From: Budorcas taxicolor | Taxonomy: Eukaryota > Chordata > Mammalia > Artiodactyla > Bovidae | Assembly (NCBI RefSeq): GCF_023091745.1 | Contig: NC_068910.1 | Location: forward strand, 3,818,272-3,882,271 | Direction of reading: 5' to 3' | Length of the DNA: 64,000 bases | In this document: piece by piece, positions 22,584-34,737 of the stretch | How the letters are laid out: each line of letters starts with the position of its first letter | How positions within the stretch are numbered: position 1 is the first letter of the stretch | The notes under the pieces: model-generated | Told to the model about the DNA's origin: nothing | Databases searched by the model: none | Seen by the model: only the letters and a program-made list of their open reading frames with translations | Made by a program: the position numbers and the translations under genes

Positions 22584-23816
22584 CTTCATGAAGTTAAGCT
22601 GCAGGGAGGATTGTTACTGTCCTGTTGGAAACCTCTGGGGGTCATCTTGGTAGCTGCTGAAGAAAAACACTATTTCATTTCAAAACATAAAAAAAAAGAA
22701 GACCCAGTAATGGAGATTATCATATGTATATGATACAAATGATTTACACTTCACCATTTAAAGTGACAATTCAAATATAATATGGAATACAGGGATAAAT
22801 GTAATATAAAATTAAATCAGAAAACTACTTTATTTTTGCATATTCAATGACTAATGTCCAACACCTGTTATGTGCCAGGCACAATATTAGGTGCTTACTT
22901 CCTAGATTCTCTTGCTACGTTTTCATGAATATCCTCATCAGAAGAAAATGTGTTTCTGAAAGAAATGCAGACAAACCCAAGTTACAATGATGAAATAGGG
23001 AAACAGTGGTTGTCTCTATACAGTTTAAAAAAAAAAAATTGGAGAGTGACAAAATATAATCTGTCTAAGGTGCAGTTTGATTTATCTCAGAGGGATTAAC
23101 TCAATAAAATATTGCCTAAGCATCTAGGAAGACTACATTTTATAATCCTGTGACTAACTTGAAATTAAGCAATCTCACGGAATCAATAGCTTATTTATAA
23201 ATATTCATGTGTGTGTGTGTGTAACCACAGCAAATTTTCACGTAAAGTTTATCTTCACAGGAACATAGTGTAGGAAAAGGAAGGCCCATTGCACGGTCCA
23301 CTAGATTCTCAGTAAGAAAGTCCGTATTGTTTAGGATCTTCAAATTTACACTCCATTAAAACTTACAGAGTTTTAGCTGAATCATGTGACAGAGGAAGAA
23401 AGGGATATTTTTCCAACCCAATTTCTTTATAGAATTTGTTGCTGGTGAGGGGTAGAGGGAAGGGGGACTGGAACCCTCTGCTATGTACCTTTGAATTTAA
23501 AAAGGAGCTCATCTGTGGCTGATTCATGTTGATGTTAGGCAGAAACCAATACAATTCTGTAAAGCAATTATCCTTCAATTAAAAAATGAGTAAACTTGAA
23601 ATGTAAAAAAAAGGAGGTCATGATATGGACCATCATATCCACTCTGTTTAAAGTGAGGGCGATATTCATGTATTTATACAGAGGGTCTACAAGTATTTAC
23701 ATGGTTAAAAGAGTTTATGTCTAATTTGCAGCCTATGTCAGGCCAGCTGGTGACCATCGTAGCTCCCAACATTTCAAGCCTAGTCAAGGCTTGTGGTCAA
23801 GATATTATGTGGGTCA
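22584..23816. other. Unassigned AT-rich sequence
   Basis: No gene is seen. A-runs lie near 22,688 and 23,028-23,038, with a short (TG)n at about 23,209-23,222. A short 'tatgtgccaggcacaatatt' motif near 22,870 suggests an L2/MIR remnant. Confidence 0.45.
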
Positions 23817-23827
23817 AGATAAACGCT

Positions 23828-24108
23828 GCTGCCGCTGCTGCTGCTGCTAAGCCGCTTCAGTCGTGTCCGACTCTATGCGACCCCATAGATGGCAGCCCAC
23901 CAGGCTCCCGCATCCCTGGGATTCTCCAGGCAAGAATACTGGAGTGGGTTGCCATTTCCTTCTCCAATGCATGAAAGTGAAAAGTGAAAGTGAAGTCGCT
24001 CAGTCGTGTCTGACTCTTAGCAACCCCATGGGCTGCAGCCCACCTGGCTCCTCCGTCCATGGGATTTTCCAGGCAAGAGTACTGGAGTGGGGTGCCATTG
24101 CCTTCTCC
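23828..24108 (-). repeat. BOV-A2 SINE with 11-bp target-site duplication
   Basis: The complete inverted element has an interrupted (GCT)n end, two BovA monomers and an intact 'tgcatgaaagtgaaaagtg' linker. It is bounded by exact agataaacgct at 23,817-23,827 and 24,109-24,119. High similarity to consensus and a perfect duplication indicate a young insertion. Confidence 0.96.
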
Positions 24109-24331
24109 AGATAAACGCTAATATGCTTCTATTGGGAGTGAAATTTGATACAGCCATTTGCAAAGCATTCTAGAGCTTCACAGCAGAAAAATACAAAATA
24201 AAACAATGCACATCAGGTTGGAAGCAAGTTTAAAATCTGACCATACTAAGTGCTGGCAAGTAGGTGGGAAATTTGATACTGTGTATGCTTGATAGATATG
24301 GTATAACTCTGGAGGATCATTTTCAAGAGCA

Positions 24332-24552
24332 CTGTGTGAACTCAGTCGCTCAGTCCTGTCTAACTCTTTGTGACCCCATGGACTGTAGCCCACCAGGCTC
24401 CTTGGTCCATGGGATTCTACAGATGAGAATACTGGAGTGGGTTGCTATTCCCTTTCCCAGGGGATCTTCCCAACCCAGGGATCGAACCTGTGTCTCCTGA
24501 GTCTCCTGCTTTGGTAGATGGATTCTTTACCACTAGTACCACCTGGGAAGCT
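24332..24552 (-). repeat. Bov-tA SINE
   Basis: The inverted element has 'ctctttgtgaccccatggac', 'ggatcttcccaacccaggg' and the head end 'accacctgggaagctc'. The flanks 'aagagcactg' and 'aagagcattg' form a near-perfect target-site duplication. Confidence 0.93.
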
Positions 24553-24633
24553 CATGAAGAGCATTGGCAATGGCTAGGAAAGTTGAAAATAAACCTTCTC
24601 CATGACTCAGATACTGTAGCTTTTCATTTCAAT

Positions 24634-24850
24634 GGGCTGCTCTTGTCATTCAGCTGGTAAAGAATCCTCCTGCAATGCAGGAGACCTGGGTTCGATCCCT
24701 GGGTTGGGAAGATCTCCTAGAGAAGGAAAAGTTTACCCACTCCAGTATTGTGGCCTGGAGAATCCCATGGACTCTCCATGGGATTGCAAAGAGTCCATGG
24801 GGTTGCAAAGAGTCGGACATGACTGAGCGACTTTCACTTCCACTTCATTT
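24634..24850 (+). repeat. Bov-tA SINE with internal 19-bp duplication
   Basis: The head 'agctggtaaagaatcctcc' and the monomer are present. Within the monomer, a 19-bp unit ('tccatgg...tgcaaagag') occurs at 24,775-24,793 and again at 24,794-24,812. It replaces the usual 'agaggagcctgg...' segment. Confidence 0.92.
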
Positions 24851-26951
24851 TAATTCCTGGTTGAGTACTTATATCATCAAGTATATTTTCTAGAAATGTT
24901 TTATCTCCAGAATCTTTGCCTGTCTGAGGCTATCTATTGCCTGTATATTTCTTGTGTTTATCTGTTGCCTGAGGACACTTGGGTATAGAATTTTTCAGTG
25001 AAAAATCCCTTATCACTGAAGACATTTAGATGTTGCTTCACTGTTTTCAGATGAACGTTCCTGTAAAGAAGGCTGAAGGCAGCCTGATTCCTTTTCCTTA
25101 TGTAAGTGGTTTGACCCCTTGTGCAGCAGGCCTGAAAGATCTTTTCTCTGTCTTCAGCACCCCACCAGTATTCTTGTTGGTATTATTTTCTATTTTTTCC
25201 CTGAATCCCTTTGAAATGCAAATTGAACTAATCGTTTAAGAAATGTTTCTCTCCATCACTGAATAGGTCTTTGACATGGGTTTCCACATGTTTGTTCCTT
25301 GCCTTTTAATTTTTAAAACATCTCTTTGTTTTGGAGCTGTATTGCGTAGTCTTCCATCCCTTTTCTTGACAAGTTCCTTTTGGACCTTATTGTGTTATTT
25401 TGTTATTTCATTTTCTTCTTCACTTTCTCAAGAGTGTGAAGAATACAATATCTAAACATTTCTTCTCTTTCCAGGGTAGGTTTTCTTCCAATGTGGATTC
25501 TTTGCTACGTTTGTAAGTTCTCCTTAACTCCAAACCTTGCTTCTCTGAGTAATATTTGAATCCAACCCTCAGAACATGAGTTTAAGGACTCATGTTAATG
25601 GGTTGTGGTTATGATCTGTCCTGTGGGAGTAGAAAGGGGCTTGAGAGGGTTGGGACTTGGAACAGATGAAGTCTTGGAACTTTACCCCCACCCTTCCTAA
25701 TGAGGCTTGTATAAAGAGGTCATTTTCTTGAGTTTTGGGGAGATGGGTTGTCCTTATACTCAAATAGCTAAGGCAGTGAAGCTCTCTTGAGTTTCAGTGA
25801 TGTTTCCCTGTTATAGGGTCATCAAGCTCGTGTATTTAGAATGAAAGCACTGGCTGTTTTCCACTTTGAGTCTGGGGTACCCTAATGTTCCTTCTTCCCA
25901 CCCACTATCCAGAGACTTTATTGGCTACTTAGAACAAAACAAAACTATGTCTTTCACTGGCAAATCCTATGAGGACCTTTAAATTAGATTCACGCACTAT
26001 TAGTATCTAAGGTCAGACAGAGGAGCTGTAAGTCAGAAGTTCTCTACATTTTGTGATCTGTGTCTCCAATCTGCATAGTGAGGTTTTCCAGGATTTTCTC
26101 TGACTACTGATCACCCCACTGCACTTCTCTCAGCTGAGAGTCTATTCCCTGTATTCTCCTTTTAACTCGACAAAAGGTGTGTTATATCGGATGCTATTTC
26201 TTGAATTTTGTAGCGTAAGACGGAGACCCTTGCATGGGGTCTCCATCAGTTGCATATTCTTTACTCTTTTCGCTTCATTTCATACATTTGGCTTAACTTA
26301 GGAGGAGCAGCTTCTCTTGTGATCTTTCATTTTAATTACCATCTAAAAGTCTTTGCGAGTTCATATTGTGTACATATCTTCCCTGTTGTGAATGTGATTC
26401 AGTTAAGCATAGATTATCTGCATTGAAATTCTCTACGGCAGATCAGGTCTTCAAAGTTTTATTTGAGTGTTTCCTTCTTTAAAATACCTTTTGTGATCAT
26501 CATTGCTATTTTTACATATTTATTCCTACAAGCAGCCTACAGACCAGAAGAAGATGCAAGAAAGGATCTTCTGAGCAAAATACATTTGACTATTTTTAAG
26601 TCTTGAGGAAAAGAGTTAACAGTAACAGCATACTTAGAGCAGGTAATTTGGTTTAGTTTAGTGAGTAGCATTATCTTAAAGGTTCTCTATCCACTATGAG
26701 TTTACCTTTAATATAAATAAGTAGATTATGAAGAAAAATGAAGTTTAATAACTTCTAAGATATTAATAAATTAGGTTTTTCACAGAATGATTTTTGTCAG
26801 ATTTTTTTTAACATCTTCTACTTAGATATACCCAATATATGCCATACATTAAAAGGTCATTTGGTCTAATACCAAAATATCTATAAGAAAATTTTAAACT
26901 GGCATTAACAAGCCATTGAAGAGAAAAAATTACAAATAGCCATTAAAAATG
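24851..26951. other. Unassigned sequence, possibly old L1 in part
   Basis: About 2.1 kb has no young repeat and no gene I can support. 24,900-25,440 is T-rich with phrases like those of an inverted old L1 ('ttgcttcactgttttcagatg', 'gcagcaggcctgaaag'), but placement is uncertain. Confidence 0.4.
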
Positions 26952-27998
26952 GCTTCAGTTCAGTTCAGTTCAGTTCAGTCTCTCAGTCGTGTCTGCCTCT
27001 TTGTGACCTCATGAATCACAGCATGCCAGGCCTCCCTGTCCATCACCAACTCGCAGAGTTCACTCAAACTCATGTCCATCGAGTCAGTGATGCCATCCAG
27101 CCATCTCATCCTCTGTCGTCCCCTTCTCCTCCTGCCCCCAATCCCTCCCAGCATCAGACTCTTCTCCAATGAGTCAACTCTTTGCAAGGTGGCCAAAGTA
27201 TTGTAGTTTCAGCTTCAGCATCAGTCCTTCCAAAGAAATCCCAGGGCTGATCTCCTTCAGAATGGACTGGTTGGATCTCCTTGTAGTCCAAGGGACTCTC
27301 AACAGTCTTCTCCAACACCACAGTTCAAAAGCATCAATTCTTCAGCGCTCAGCCTTCTTCACAGTCCAACTCTCTCATCCATACGTGACTACTGGAAAAA
27401 CCATAACCTTGATTAGACAGACCTTTGTTGGCAAAGTAATGTCTCTGCTTTTGAATATGCTGTCTAGGTTGGTCATAACTTTCCTTCCAAGGAGTAAGTG
27501 TCTTTTAATTTCATGGCTGCAGTCACCATCTGCAGTGATTTTGGAGCCCCCCAAAATAAAGTCTGACACTGTTTCCACTGTTTCCCCATCTATCTGCCAT
27601 GAAGTGATGGGACCAGATGCCATGATCTTCATTTTCTGAATGTTGAGCTTTAGGCCAACTTTTTCACTCTCCTCTTTCACTTTCATCAAGAGGCTTTTTA
27701 GTTCCTCTTCGCTTTCTGCCATAACGGTGGTGTCATCTGCCTATCTGAGGTTACTGATATTTCTCCCGGCAATCTTGATTCCAGCTTGTGTTTCTTCCAG
27801 CCCAGCGTTTCTCATGATGTGCTCTGCATAGAAGTTAAATAAGCAGGGTGACAATATACAGGCTTGATGTACTCCTTTTCCTATTTGGAACCAGTCTGTT
27901 GTTCCATGTCCAGTTCTAACTGTTGCTTCCTGACCTGCATATAGGTTTCTCAAGAGGCAGGTCAGGTGGTCTGGTATTCCCTTATCAAATACATTCAA
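26952..27998 (-). mobile_element. BovB LINE, 5'-truncated, about 1.05 kb
   Basis: On the minus strand the frames give CLLRNLYAGQEATVRT and GVHQACILSPCLFNFYAEHI, the reverse-transcriptase core just upstream of the usual C-terminal part. These are followed by SWQIDGETVETVSD and WLDGITDSMDMSLS. The left end is the (GAACT)n tail inverted. Frameshifts split the ORF, so there is no active enzyme. Confidence 0.95.
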
Positions 27999-28169
27999 AT
28001 TAAGATAAGATACCTTATTTGCTCATCGAATTCACAAAGATAAAGATTTTATTCTAAGCGTAAGAAGAGTGTAATGAGATACTCTGATATGAATAAAAAT
28101 GAATACAATCTTGATGGAAATGTAATTTGAAAATTCTTAGAAAAAAATATTTGAGAATTTAGCATTTTC

Positions 28170-28620
28170 ATCTAGACATTCAGTTGAGAGGACACCATCC
28201 CAAGGAAATGACAGGAGAGAATATAAGTATTTAGGTACAAGAACATTTACTGCATTATTGCTAATAAGAAGGAAAAAAATTGAACACAACCTAATGTCAA
28301 GTACTAGGAAAATACATAAATAAATTTTACTACTTTCAGATATAATATTAAGTAATCATTAAAATTCTATTCTGGAAGGATTTGGGAAGAGTACAAGGCG
28401 TGACATTGAGTGAAAGAAGCAGACCATTCTACTTATGTTAAATCATGATGTATTATACACATGAAATGAATTGGGAAAGAAACATACCATAACGTCCTCA
28501 GTCAAACTATCTGGGTAAGGGAGGACAAGCTACATATATTTTTTTTCTTTAAATTTGATTATATTTTCCAAATGTTCTTCAGTGAGCGCACACTATTTTA
28601 TAATAAAGTAGATTTTAAAA
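28170..28620 (+). repeat. L1M LINE 3' end
   Basis: The ordered motifs are 'catcccaaggaaatgacagg', 'acaagaacatttactgcatt', 'gaacacaacctaatgtcaag', 'gtaatcattaaaattctatt', 'tctgggtaagggag' and 'atattttccaaatgttcttc', as in the old L1M 3' end. Confidence 0.8.
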
Positions 28621-29110
28621 TACATATTATATACACCATATATAATATCTATATATCCACAATGCGTCTCTGGCAGGACAGGGACAGATACATCCTTAAA
28701 AAGAACATCTCAGGGCTTTCACAGAATGTTCTCTACTTCCTCTACTAATTGTATTGTTTGCCCTTCACAGATCTTTCCCTTCATTTCAGTCATGCCGAGA
28801 GCTCTTGCCTAATCTCACTGAACGTGCTGTGTTTTTGTGTGGGTTTTTCTTTTCTGTCTTTTTTGTTGTTGTTTTTCCTGTATGCCCTGGGCTTGATTTC
28901 AGGAGCAAAGACTTTCATTCCTTTGGAGAAATGGCTTGTAAGGACAAGACAGGGCCTAAGGTGGAGAGGATCTAGGGGCATTGGGCACAACATGAAGACA
29001 GGAACTCAGGTAGAGGGGAATATGGAGGAACTCCAGCTATCAGTATCAGGACATGAAGAAACACATTAAAGTAGTAAGTGGAACTACTTGATGTTGAGGT
29101 GTCTGCAGAG
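28621..29110. other. Unassigned sequence
   Basis: An open frame of 106 codons at 28,749-29,069 has a hydrophobic stretch (FCVGFSFLSFLLLFFLYALG) that comes from a T-rich run. It belongs to no family I recognise. No gene is called. Confidence 0.45.
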
Positions 29111-29320
29111 ATTCCCTGGTGGGTCAGTGGTACAGAAGCCACCTGCCAATGCAGGAGACATAGGTTCTATCCCTGAGTGGGGGAGATCCCCTGGGAAGGA
29201 AATGGCAACGTACTCCAGTGTTCTTGCCTGGGAAATCCCATGGACAGAGGAGCCTGATGGGCTACAGTCTATGGGGCCGTAAAAGAGTCTGACATGACTG
29301 AGTGACTCAACAACAACAAC
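29111..29320 (+). repeat. Bov-tA SINE with (AAC)n tail
   Basis: 'gattccctggtgggtcagtg' at the head, then the monomer, then 'gactcaacaacaacaac'. Confidence 0.93.
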
Positions 29321-29437
29321 CTGTGGTGCTGGTTTAAAAACCCTTCAATTCCCACACTCAAGAATATGGGAGATGGCCATATTTTGTCTAAAACAAAATC
29401 AAATTCTAAAGCTAAGTTTAAAAATGACTTGCAGTTA

Positions 29438-29545
29438 GGAAATCCCTGGTGGTCCAGTGGCTAGGACTTGGCACTTTCACTGCTGGGGTCTGGGAACTAA
29501 GTTAGGGAACTAAGATCCTGCTGCAAGGCCAGAAAAAAAGAAAGA
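29438..29545 (+). repeat. CHR/SINE2-type tRNA-derived SINE
   Basis: 'aaatccctggtggtccagtg', 'ggctaggacttggcac' and 'ggaactaagatcctgctgc' are followed by an A-rich tail. The tRNA(Glu)-like A/B box region is degenerate, so it is not a tRNA gene. Confidence 0.85.
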
Positions 29546-29618
29546 CTCAAAATTATTGTTATCATCATTTATTTTCATGAGAAGGCATGATGGAGAATTT
29601 AGTATACCCCTAACCCTT

Positions 29619-29850
29619 ACCTCATGTGAAGAGTTGACTCATTGGAAAAGACTCTGATGCTGGGAGGGATTGGGAGCAGGAGGAGAAGGGGACGACAGAG
29701 GATGAGATGGCTGGATGGCATCTCTGACTCGATGGACAAGAGTTTGAGTGAACTCTGCGAGTTGGTGATGGACAGGGAGGCCTGGCGTGCTGTGATTCAT
29801 GGGGTCGCAAAGAGTCAGACACGACTGAGTGACTGAACTGAACTGAACTA
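29619..29850 (+). repeat. BovB LINE 3' end
   Basis: The forward strand encodes the final C-terminal residues (EKTLMLGGIGSRRRRGRQRM, WLDGISDSMDKSLSEL) and ends in (GAACT)n. It is heavily 5'-truncated. Confidence 0.93.
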
Positions 29851-29954
29851 ATCCCTACTGAATAATCATCTAGTTCAACCTCTGGCAAGCTTTGTCTGAA
29901 TATGAGCCTCCCAACCTCTCTCATATTGTGGGTCACGTGGAAAATGGTGAGGAG

Positions 29955-30085
29955 GGCAAGACAACCCACTCCAGTGTTCTTGCCTGGAGAATTCCACGGA
30001 CAGAGGAGCCTGCTGGGCTGCAGTGCATGGCGTTGCAAGGAGTTGGGCACTACTGAGCGACTTTCACTCCACTTCACTTCAGGGC
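29955..30085 (+). repeat. BovA monomer SINE
   Basis: 'caagacaacccactccagtg' to 'ctgagcgactttcactcc', with a (CACTT)n-like tail. There is no tRNA head. Confidence 0.88.
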
Positions 30086-31677
30086 TGAATCCAAGAGGAC
30101 ACTTGAGAATGAAAACGGTTGGCCACCTTGGGTCTCTGTGGGCCCCAGGGCCTGCCAGCTCCCCCCAGGGCTGAAATGATCGCTATCTCTGCACACCCGA
30201 AACACATTCCCTGCACACCAGCTCTGATCTACGTCGCTTAGCCAGAGGTCCATCTCTTCTGTTTAGAAATGCCCCCAGGAGAAGAGATCCTACCCCTCTT
30301 CCAGAGGTAAATTTTTCCTTTTGGCTATCTCCTCAGATTTCCCTATTTGAACAGCAGTCAGAGATCCCTTCTCTCAAACCCCGAGCTCCTCTAGGCCACC
30401 ATATCATTGATGGGCCTTATTCTAGGTGTACACTCATGAGTGCATTCTTTAAAGAAGCCGTTTCCTATCAGGCTTTCCTTTGCAAACCACCCTCCGTAAG
30501 GCATACCTCACTCAGTGACCAAGCTCTGACCCGTCCTTTCACAGATTGCTTAATAAATATCTTTACTATCAGGGGTGAGCAAAACTCTACAAGCAAATAC
30601 AGAAGTAAATCAGTTAGCAATCAGCCGACAGGTAGTGTTTCTCAGGTTTGGTGTGGGGTTTGGGGAGAGAACAAGGAACAAAAAGAAGAGAAGACATGAT
30701 GGGTTTGCGTAGACCACTATCTTCTGGCGTTTTCCTGCTCTTTAGAAACAGACTCATTTCCATGTTTCTTATTCTCTGCTAAAGGACTAGGCTGAAATTG
30801 TCCTGCCTAACTCTGCTGATCTGATGTCAAAGGAACAATGGGTATGGTCAAAGGCATTACATAGAAGCACTCATAGCTTATTTTTTAAGGGACTAATTTA
30901 AATCATATCTATTACAAACTGCTTGGGTTTAATTTCTTTCCACCGAGGCCAGGAGAATGACCAAATAGGCTTTGACTTTTTAAACATGCCAGTCAATAAC
31001 TAAACTCGTTCCTACCATGACTGGTTAGTGGGAAGTGGCACGCTAGACTCTAGATTCACTGTTTGCTTGTTTCTTCCTGTCACTCTCCTCCCCCGGTGTA
31101 GTAATGTCTGTGTATGATATCTGGATAAGCACGTCTTCTTGCCTTCTGCCAAATGCCTCCCTCAGATGATATGTACATCCCTTACACTCGAAAGTTGTAG
31201 CTATTGCCCCTTCCTTAGTTTCTATTTTCTTTATAAATAATACTTAATCCTAATAGTAATAGTGCCCACCTTAGAGGAGTTTCAAAAAGAGGATTTGGGC
31301 AAACAACTTAGTCTGTGGACCCTGAGGAATATCTAGACCTAGGATACTCAGAGCTTTCTCATCATAACTTTTTAACAGAAACAAGTGTTAAGTGGGATCT
31401 GTTTTTTTTTCTTTTTTTCCTTCCCCAGTGCATATAAAGCATGTTATTTGCCATAGGTTTATAGAACGGGATGTGTAGGCAGGCTTTTATGAAGCTGTTT
31501 TCGTTCATCTCAGTCAACATGCTTGCAATTTGGGTACCTGCCAACAGGTTAGAGGTGGAGCCTTGTGTTATGGCTTTATACAGCACTTGGCTAGGCCTTC
31601 CTAGCCCTGTGGATGACTGAGAGCAGGGGCAGCACACTGCCTAGTCGGCCTTGTCCTTCTCATTGTAAAAATAGCTC
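30086..31677. other. Unassigned sequence
   Basis: About 1.6 kb has no repeat or gene I can support. Frames of up to 91 codons (31,362-31,637 minus) are probably chance. Confidence 0.45.
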
Positions 31678-32235
31678 AGCAATACCCAGCAACTCCACTG
31701 CCAAGGTGTTCAGGCCAAGAGAAATGCAAACATATGTCTACGTAAAAACTTGGGTACGATGTTCATATCAACATTATTCATAGTAGCCAAAAAAGGAAAG
31801 CAATCCAAATGTCCATCAGCTGACAGATGGGTCAACAAAGTGTGGTGAGTCCATCCAATAGACTACTACTCAGCAATGAAGGGCAACACAGTACTGATAC
31901 ACACTGCTACACGGATATGCTCCGAAACATGCTCAGTGAAAGAGGGCAGCCACAAAGAGCCATGATTCCATTTGTCTGAAATGCCCAGAATAGGCAAATC
32001 CGTAGAGACAGAGAGTAGATTAGGCTGCCATGGCCCTGGGCAGGGGCTGGAGAGAAAAAGGGGAATGACTGTTGATGGGTATGAGTTTCTCTATGGGGTG
32101 GTGGAAATGTTTTCAAATTGGTCGTGGTGGTGAGGTTTTCGCAACTCGGTAAACATACTGAGAGCTACTGAATTGTGCACTTCAAATAGATGAATCATAT
32201 GGCATATGAATTATGTCTCCATAAAACTGTTATTA
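31678..32235 (+). repeat. L1M LINE 3' end, long
   Basis: The full 3' module is present: 'caatacccagcaactccact', 'catagtagccaaaaaaggaa', 'aatgtccatcagctgacag', 'ctactactcagcaatgaag', 'ctgctacacggatatgctcc', 'gaattgtgcacttcaaatag' and 'aattatgtctccataaaact'. Confidence 0.85.
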
Positions 32236-32876
32236 GAATAATAGCTCAGTTATAACTCTCCACCCCTAAAGTATGGGCTGGGAATAGTGACTTCCTTCCA
32301 AAAAGGACAGTGTAGAAAGAGGGGGAAAAGAGTCACTTCATAGTGGAGAAACCCAACAAACACTACCTGTCGCCTGGGATCGGGGTTGACATGATACGGT
32401 GAGAATGGCAAAAGGTAAACCTCTATGGTCTGCTCCCCCAACTCCATAGTCTGAGGCTAAACAGGAGAAAAACATCAAACAAATACCAACCGAGGGACCT
32501 TGTACAGAACACCCGATCAGCACTCCTCGAAACTGTCAAAGTCACTGCAAACAAGGAAAGCGTGAGACACTGTGACAGTCAAGCGAAGGCCAGGGAGGCG
32601 TGACGGCTAAACGTAACACGGCGTCCTGGATGGGACACTGAGGCAGAGAGATCCGGTAAAAACTAAGGGAATGTGAACAAAGCATGAACTTGGACAATCA
32701 TGTATGTAATACTGGCCCTTTACCTGTGGCAAAGGCACCGTGCTCGTGGATAATGTTCATATCAAAGGACACTGGGTGTTACCTAACTTCCCCTTGGCTC
32801 AGTTTCTTCTCGAAAGCGAGAATAATCATAGTACCCACATTACTGGTTGGGGGGAATTTCAGCCGTTTTACACACA
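32236..32876. other. Unassigned sequence
   Basis: No gene or repeat is recognised. Confidence 0.45.
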
Positions 32877-32886
32877 ATGCTTGAAT

Positions 32887-33116
32887 GCATGCATGTGTGC
32901 TAAGTTGCTTCGGTCGTGGCCAGCTCTTTGTGACCCCATGGACTGTAGCCCATCAGGCTCCTCTGTCCATGGGATTCTTCAGGTAAGAATACTGGAAAGG
33001 ACTGCATGCTCTCCTCCAGGGGATCTTCCCAACTTAGGGCTCGAACCTGTGTCTGTTATGTCTCCTGCCTTGGCAGGTGAATTCTTTACCACTAGCACCA
33101 ACTGGGAAGCCCTGTG
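32887..33116 (-). repeat. Bov-tA SINE with 10-bp target-site duplication
   Basis: The inverted element ends at the head 'ccaactgggaagccctg'. It is bounded by atgcttgaat at 32,877-32,886 and 33,117-33,126. Confidence 0.93.
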
Positions 33117-33126
33117 ATGCTTGAAT

Positions 33127-34212
33127 AATGCCCAACAAATCGTAAGTGATCAATAAATACTAGCTATTATGATTGCTAAAGTCATTCACACTTTTCTTTC
33201 AGATACTTATTTTAAAATGAGAGAAAGGTTAAGAAAAAAAATCGACCTAGTCCAATTAATAAGGCTGACTTTTATAAGGGGCTCAGAAATGCTGCCTTTT
33301 ACGATGTTTTTTAAGCAAATACATGCCTATTTTGGAGCAAAGTGATCTGGAATGGAATATGTAGGTACGTTTTTCTCTTTAAACCACTTATGTTTCAGAT
33401 GGAACTGAAAGGAAGTGAAATAATAGATATATATATATATCCAGGGGGAAAATATAAAGTCAAGAGATTGTTTTAAATTCAGAATTTGCGATGGAGAAAC
33501 AAGTGAGAAACTTACTGGTTGTTCTCACAACCCTCATGCTAGAAATAGGAAAATTATTTTTAATTATAGTTTTTTTTTCACTGTCACTCATCTTTATCCA
33601 GTGGCCTTCCACAGGCATAGTAAAATTTCAATGGGAATCTGCACCAGGGATCTCTAAATATAGAAGCAGCAAGGAACTCTAAATACAATTAGTCCCCAAA
33701 TTAAAAGCACCCAAATGCATGTATATGTAAAAGATCAATCATAAAATACTGAATGCCCAGTTAAATTTCAGATAAACAATACATACTTTTTTAGTATATG
33801 TATGTCTCAAATATTACACAGGAATATTATACTCAAATATTATACATATACTAAATAATTATTTGCTTTTATATGAATTTATATTTAACTGAATATCTTT
33901 TATTTTTATTTATTTATAGGCAACCCTACCTGAGGATAATTATGCCTTTCAATGTTCATGATAGTTTCTTTCTAAAATTTTCCTAAGGAACTTGGAAAAA
34001 AATTAATAGAAGCCCCTTTGAATATCTCATACATTTCCTAACTGGTACTGCTGTAAACTGTACTAAAAATGCTTTCTTCCTATCAAAGATCACTGACCCA
34101 CAGACACAAAAATTAGAAGTTACCACAGCTGTGTCTTTGGAGAAATAGATATTGTATCAAATCACCAGCTTTCTCATCTAAATTCAGGAAAGAAAATGCT
34201 TTAAATAATAGT
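33127..34212. other. Unassigned AT-rich sequence
   Basis: No gene is seen. A short (AT)n lies at about 33,427-33,440. 33,780-33,920 is very AT-rich with 'attatac' repeats. Confidence 0.45.
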
Positions 34213-34400
34213 TTAGAGATTTTTTTTACAAGAAAAAGAGAGAAAACGTGAATGAATGAATGAGAGACAGCGAGAACAGCAGACAGGAGACGGAGGGAGG
34301 CATGCAGGCAGATACAGAAAGAGAAAAAAAAACCATGGAAGGCAGAGGAGAGGACAAAATGGGGAGGGAGAAGGAAATAGAGGAAGTGAGGCTTGGGGGC
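34213..34400. repeat. Purine-rich (GA) tract
   Basis: The + strand is strongly A/G-biased over about 190 bp, with GAGA, AATG and GGAG blocks. This explains the long open frames on both strands here. Confidence 0.8.
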
Positions 34401-34421
34401 ACTGACATACTCGTTTGTGGA

Positions 34422-34471
34422 GGCGCAGTGAGTGCTGTGCAGAGCCGGCGCAGTGAGTGCTGTGCAGAGCC
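34422..34471. repeat. Perfect 25-bp tandem duplication
   Basis: The unit starting ggcgcagtgagtgctgtgca occurs at 34,422-34,446 and again, identical, at 34,447-34,471, with no spacer. Confidence 0.95.
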
Positions 34472-34635
34472 TCGGTCTTCATGGGACAGCCGGCCGCACC
34501 GCAGGGCTCTTTAGGGTACAGTGGTCCGAATAGCTCCGCCACCTTCTCTCTAAGGACTGGGTGCAGTTAAACTGAACACCACGGGAGTAGGTATCCTACC
34601 TGCCCTGGTGCCAAAGAATCCTGAGATGACACTTT

Positions 34636-34685
34636 CGCAAAGGAAGGAAGAGAGGGAGGGAGGAAGGAAAGAAGGAAGGGAGAAA
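34636..34685. repeat. (GGAA)n-like simple repeat
   Basis: An imperfect GGAA/GGGA array ('gaaggaagagagggaggg'). It is likely variable in length. Confidence 0.85.
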
Positions 34686-34737
34686 ACATTCCCAACTTTC
34701 TCTTAAATTCTTTTTTGTTTTTTCCTCCTTAAAAAAA

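Noticed and set aside
9202..24108. Repeated similar blocks that might suggest a CRISPR-like or regulatory array
   Set aside because: They are dispersed BOV-A2, Bov-tA and BovB copies with individual target-site duplications and no regular spacer pattern. The genome is a mammal's.
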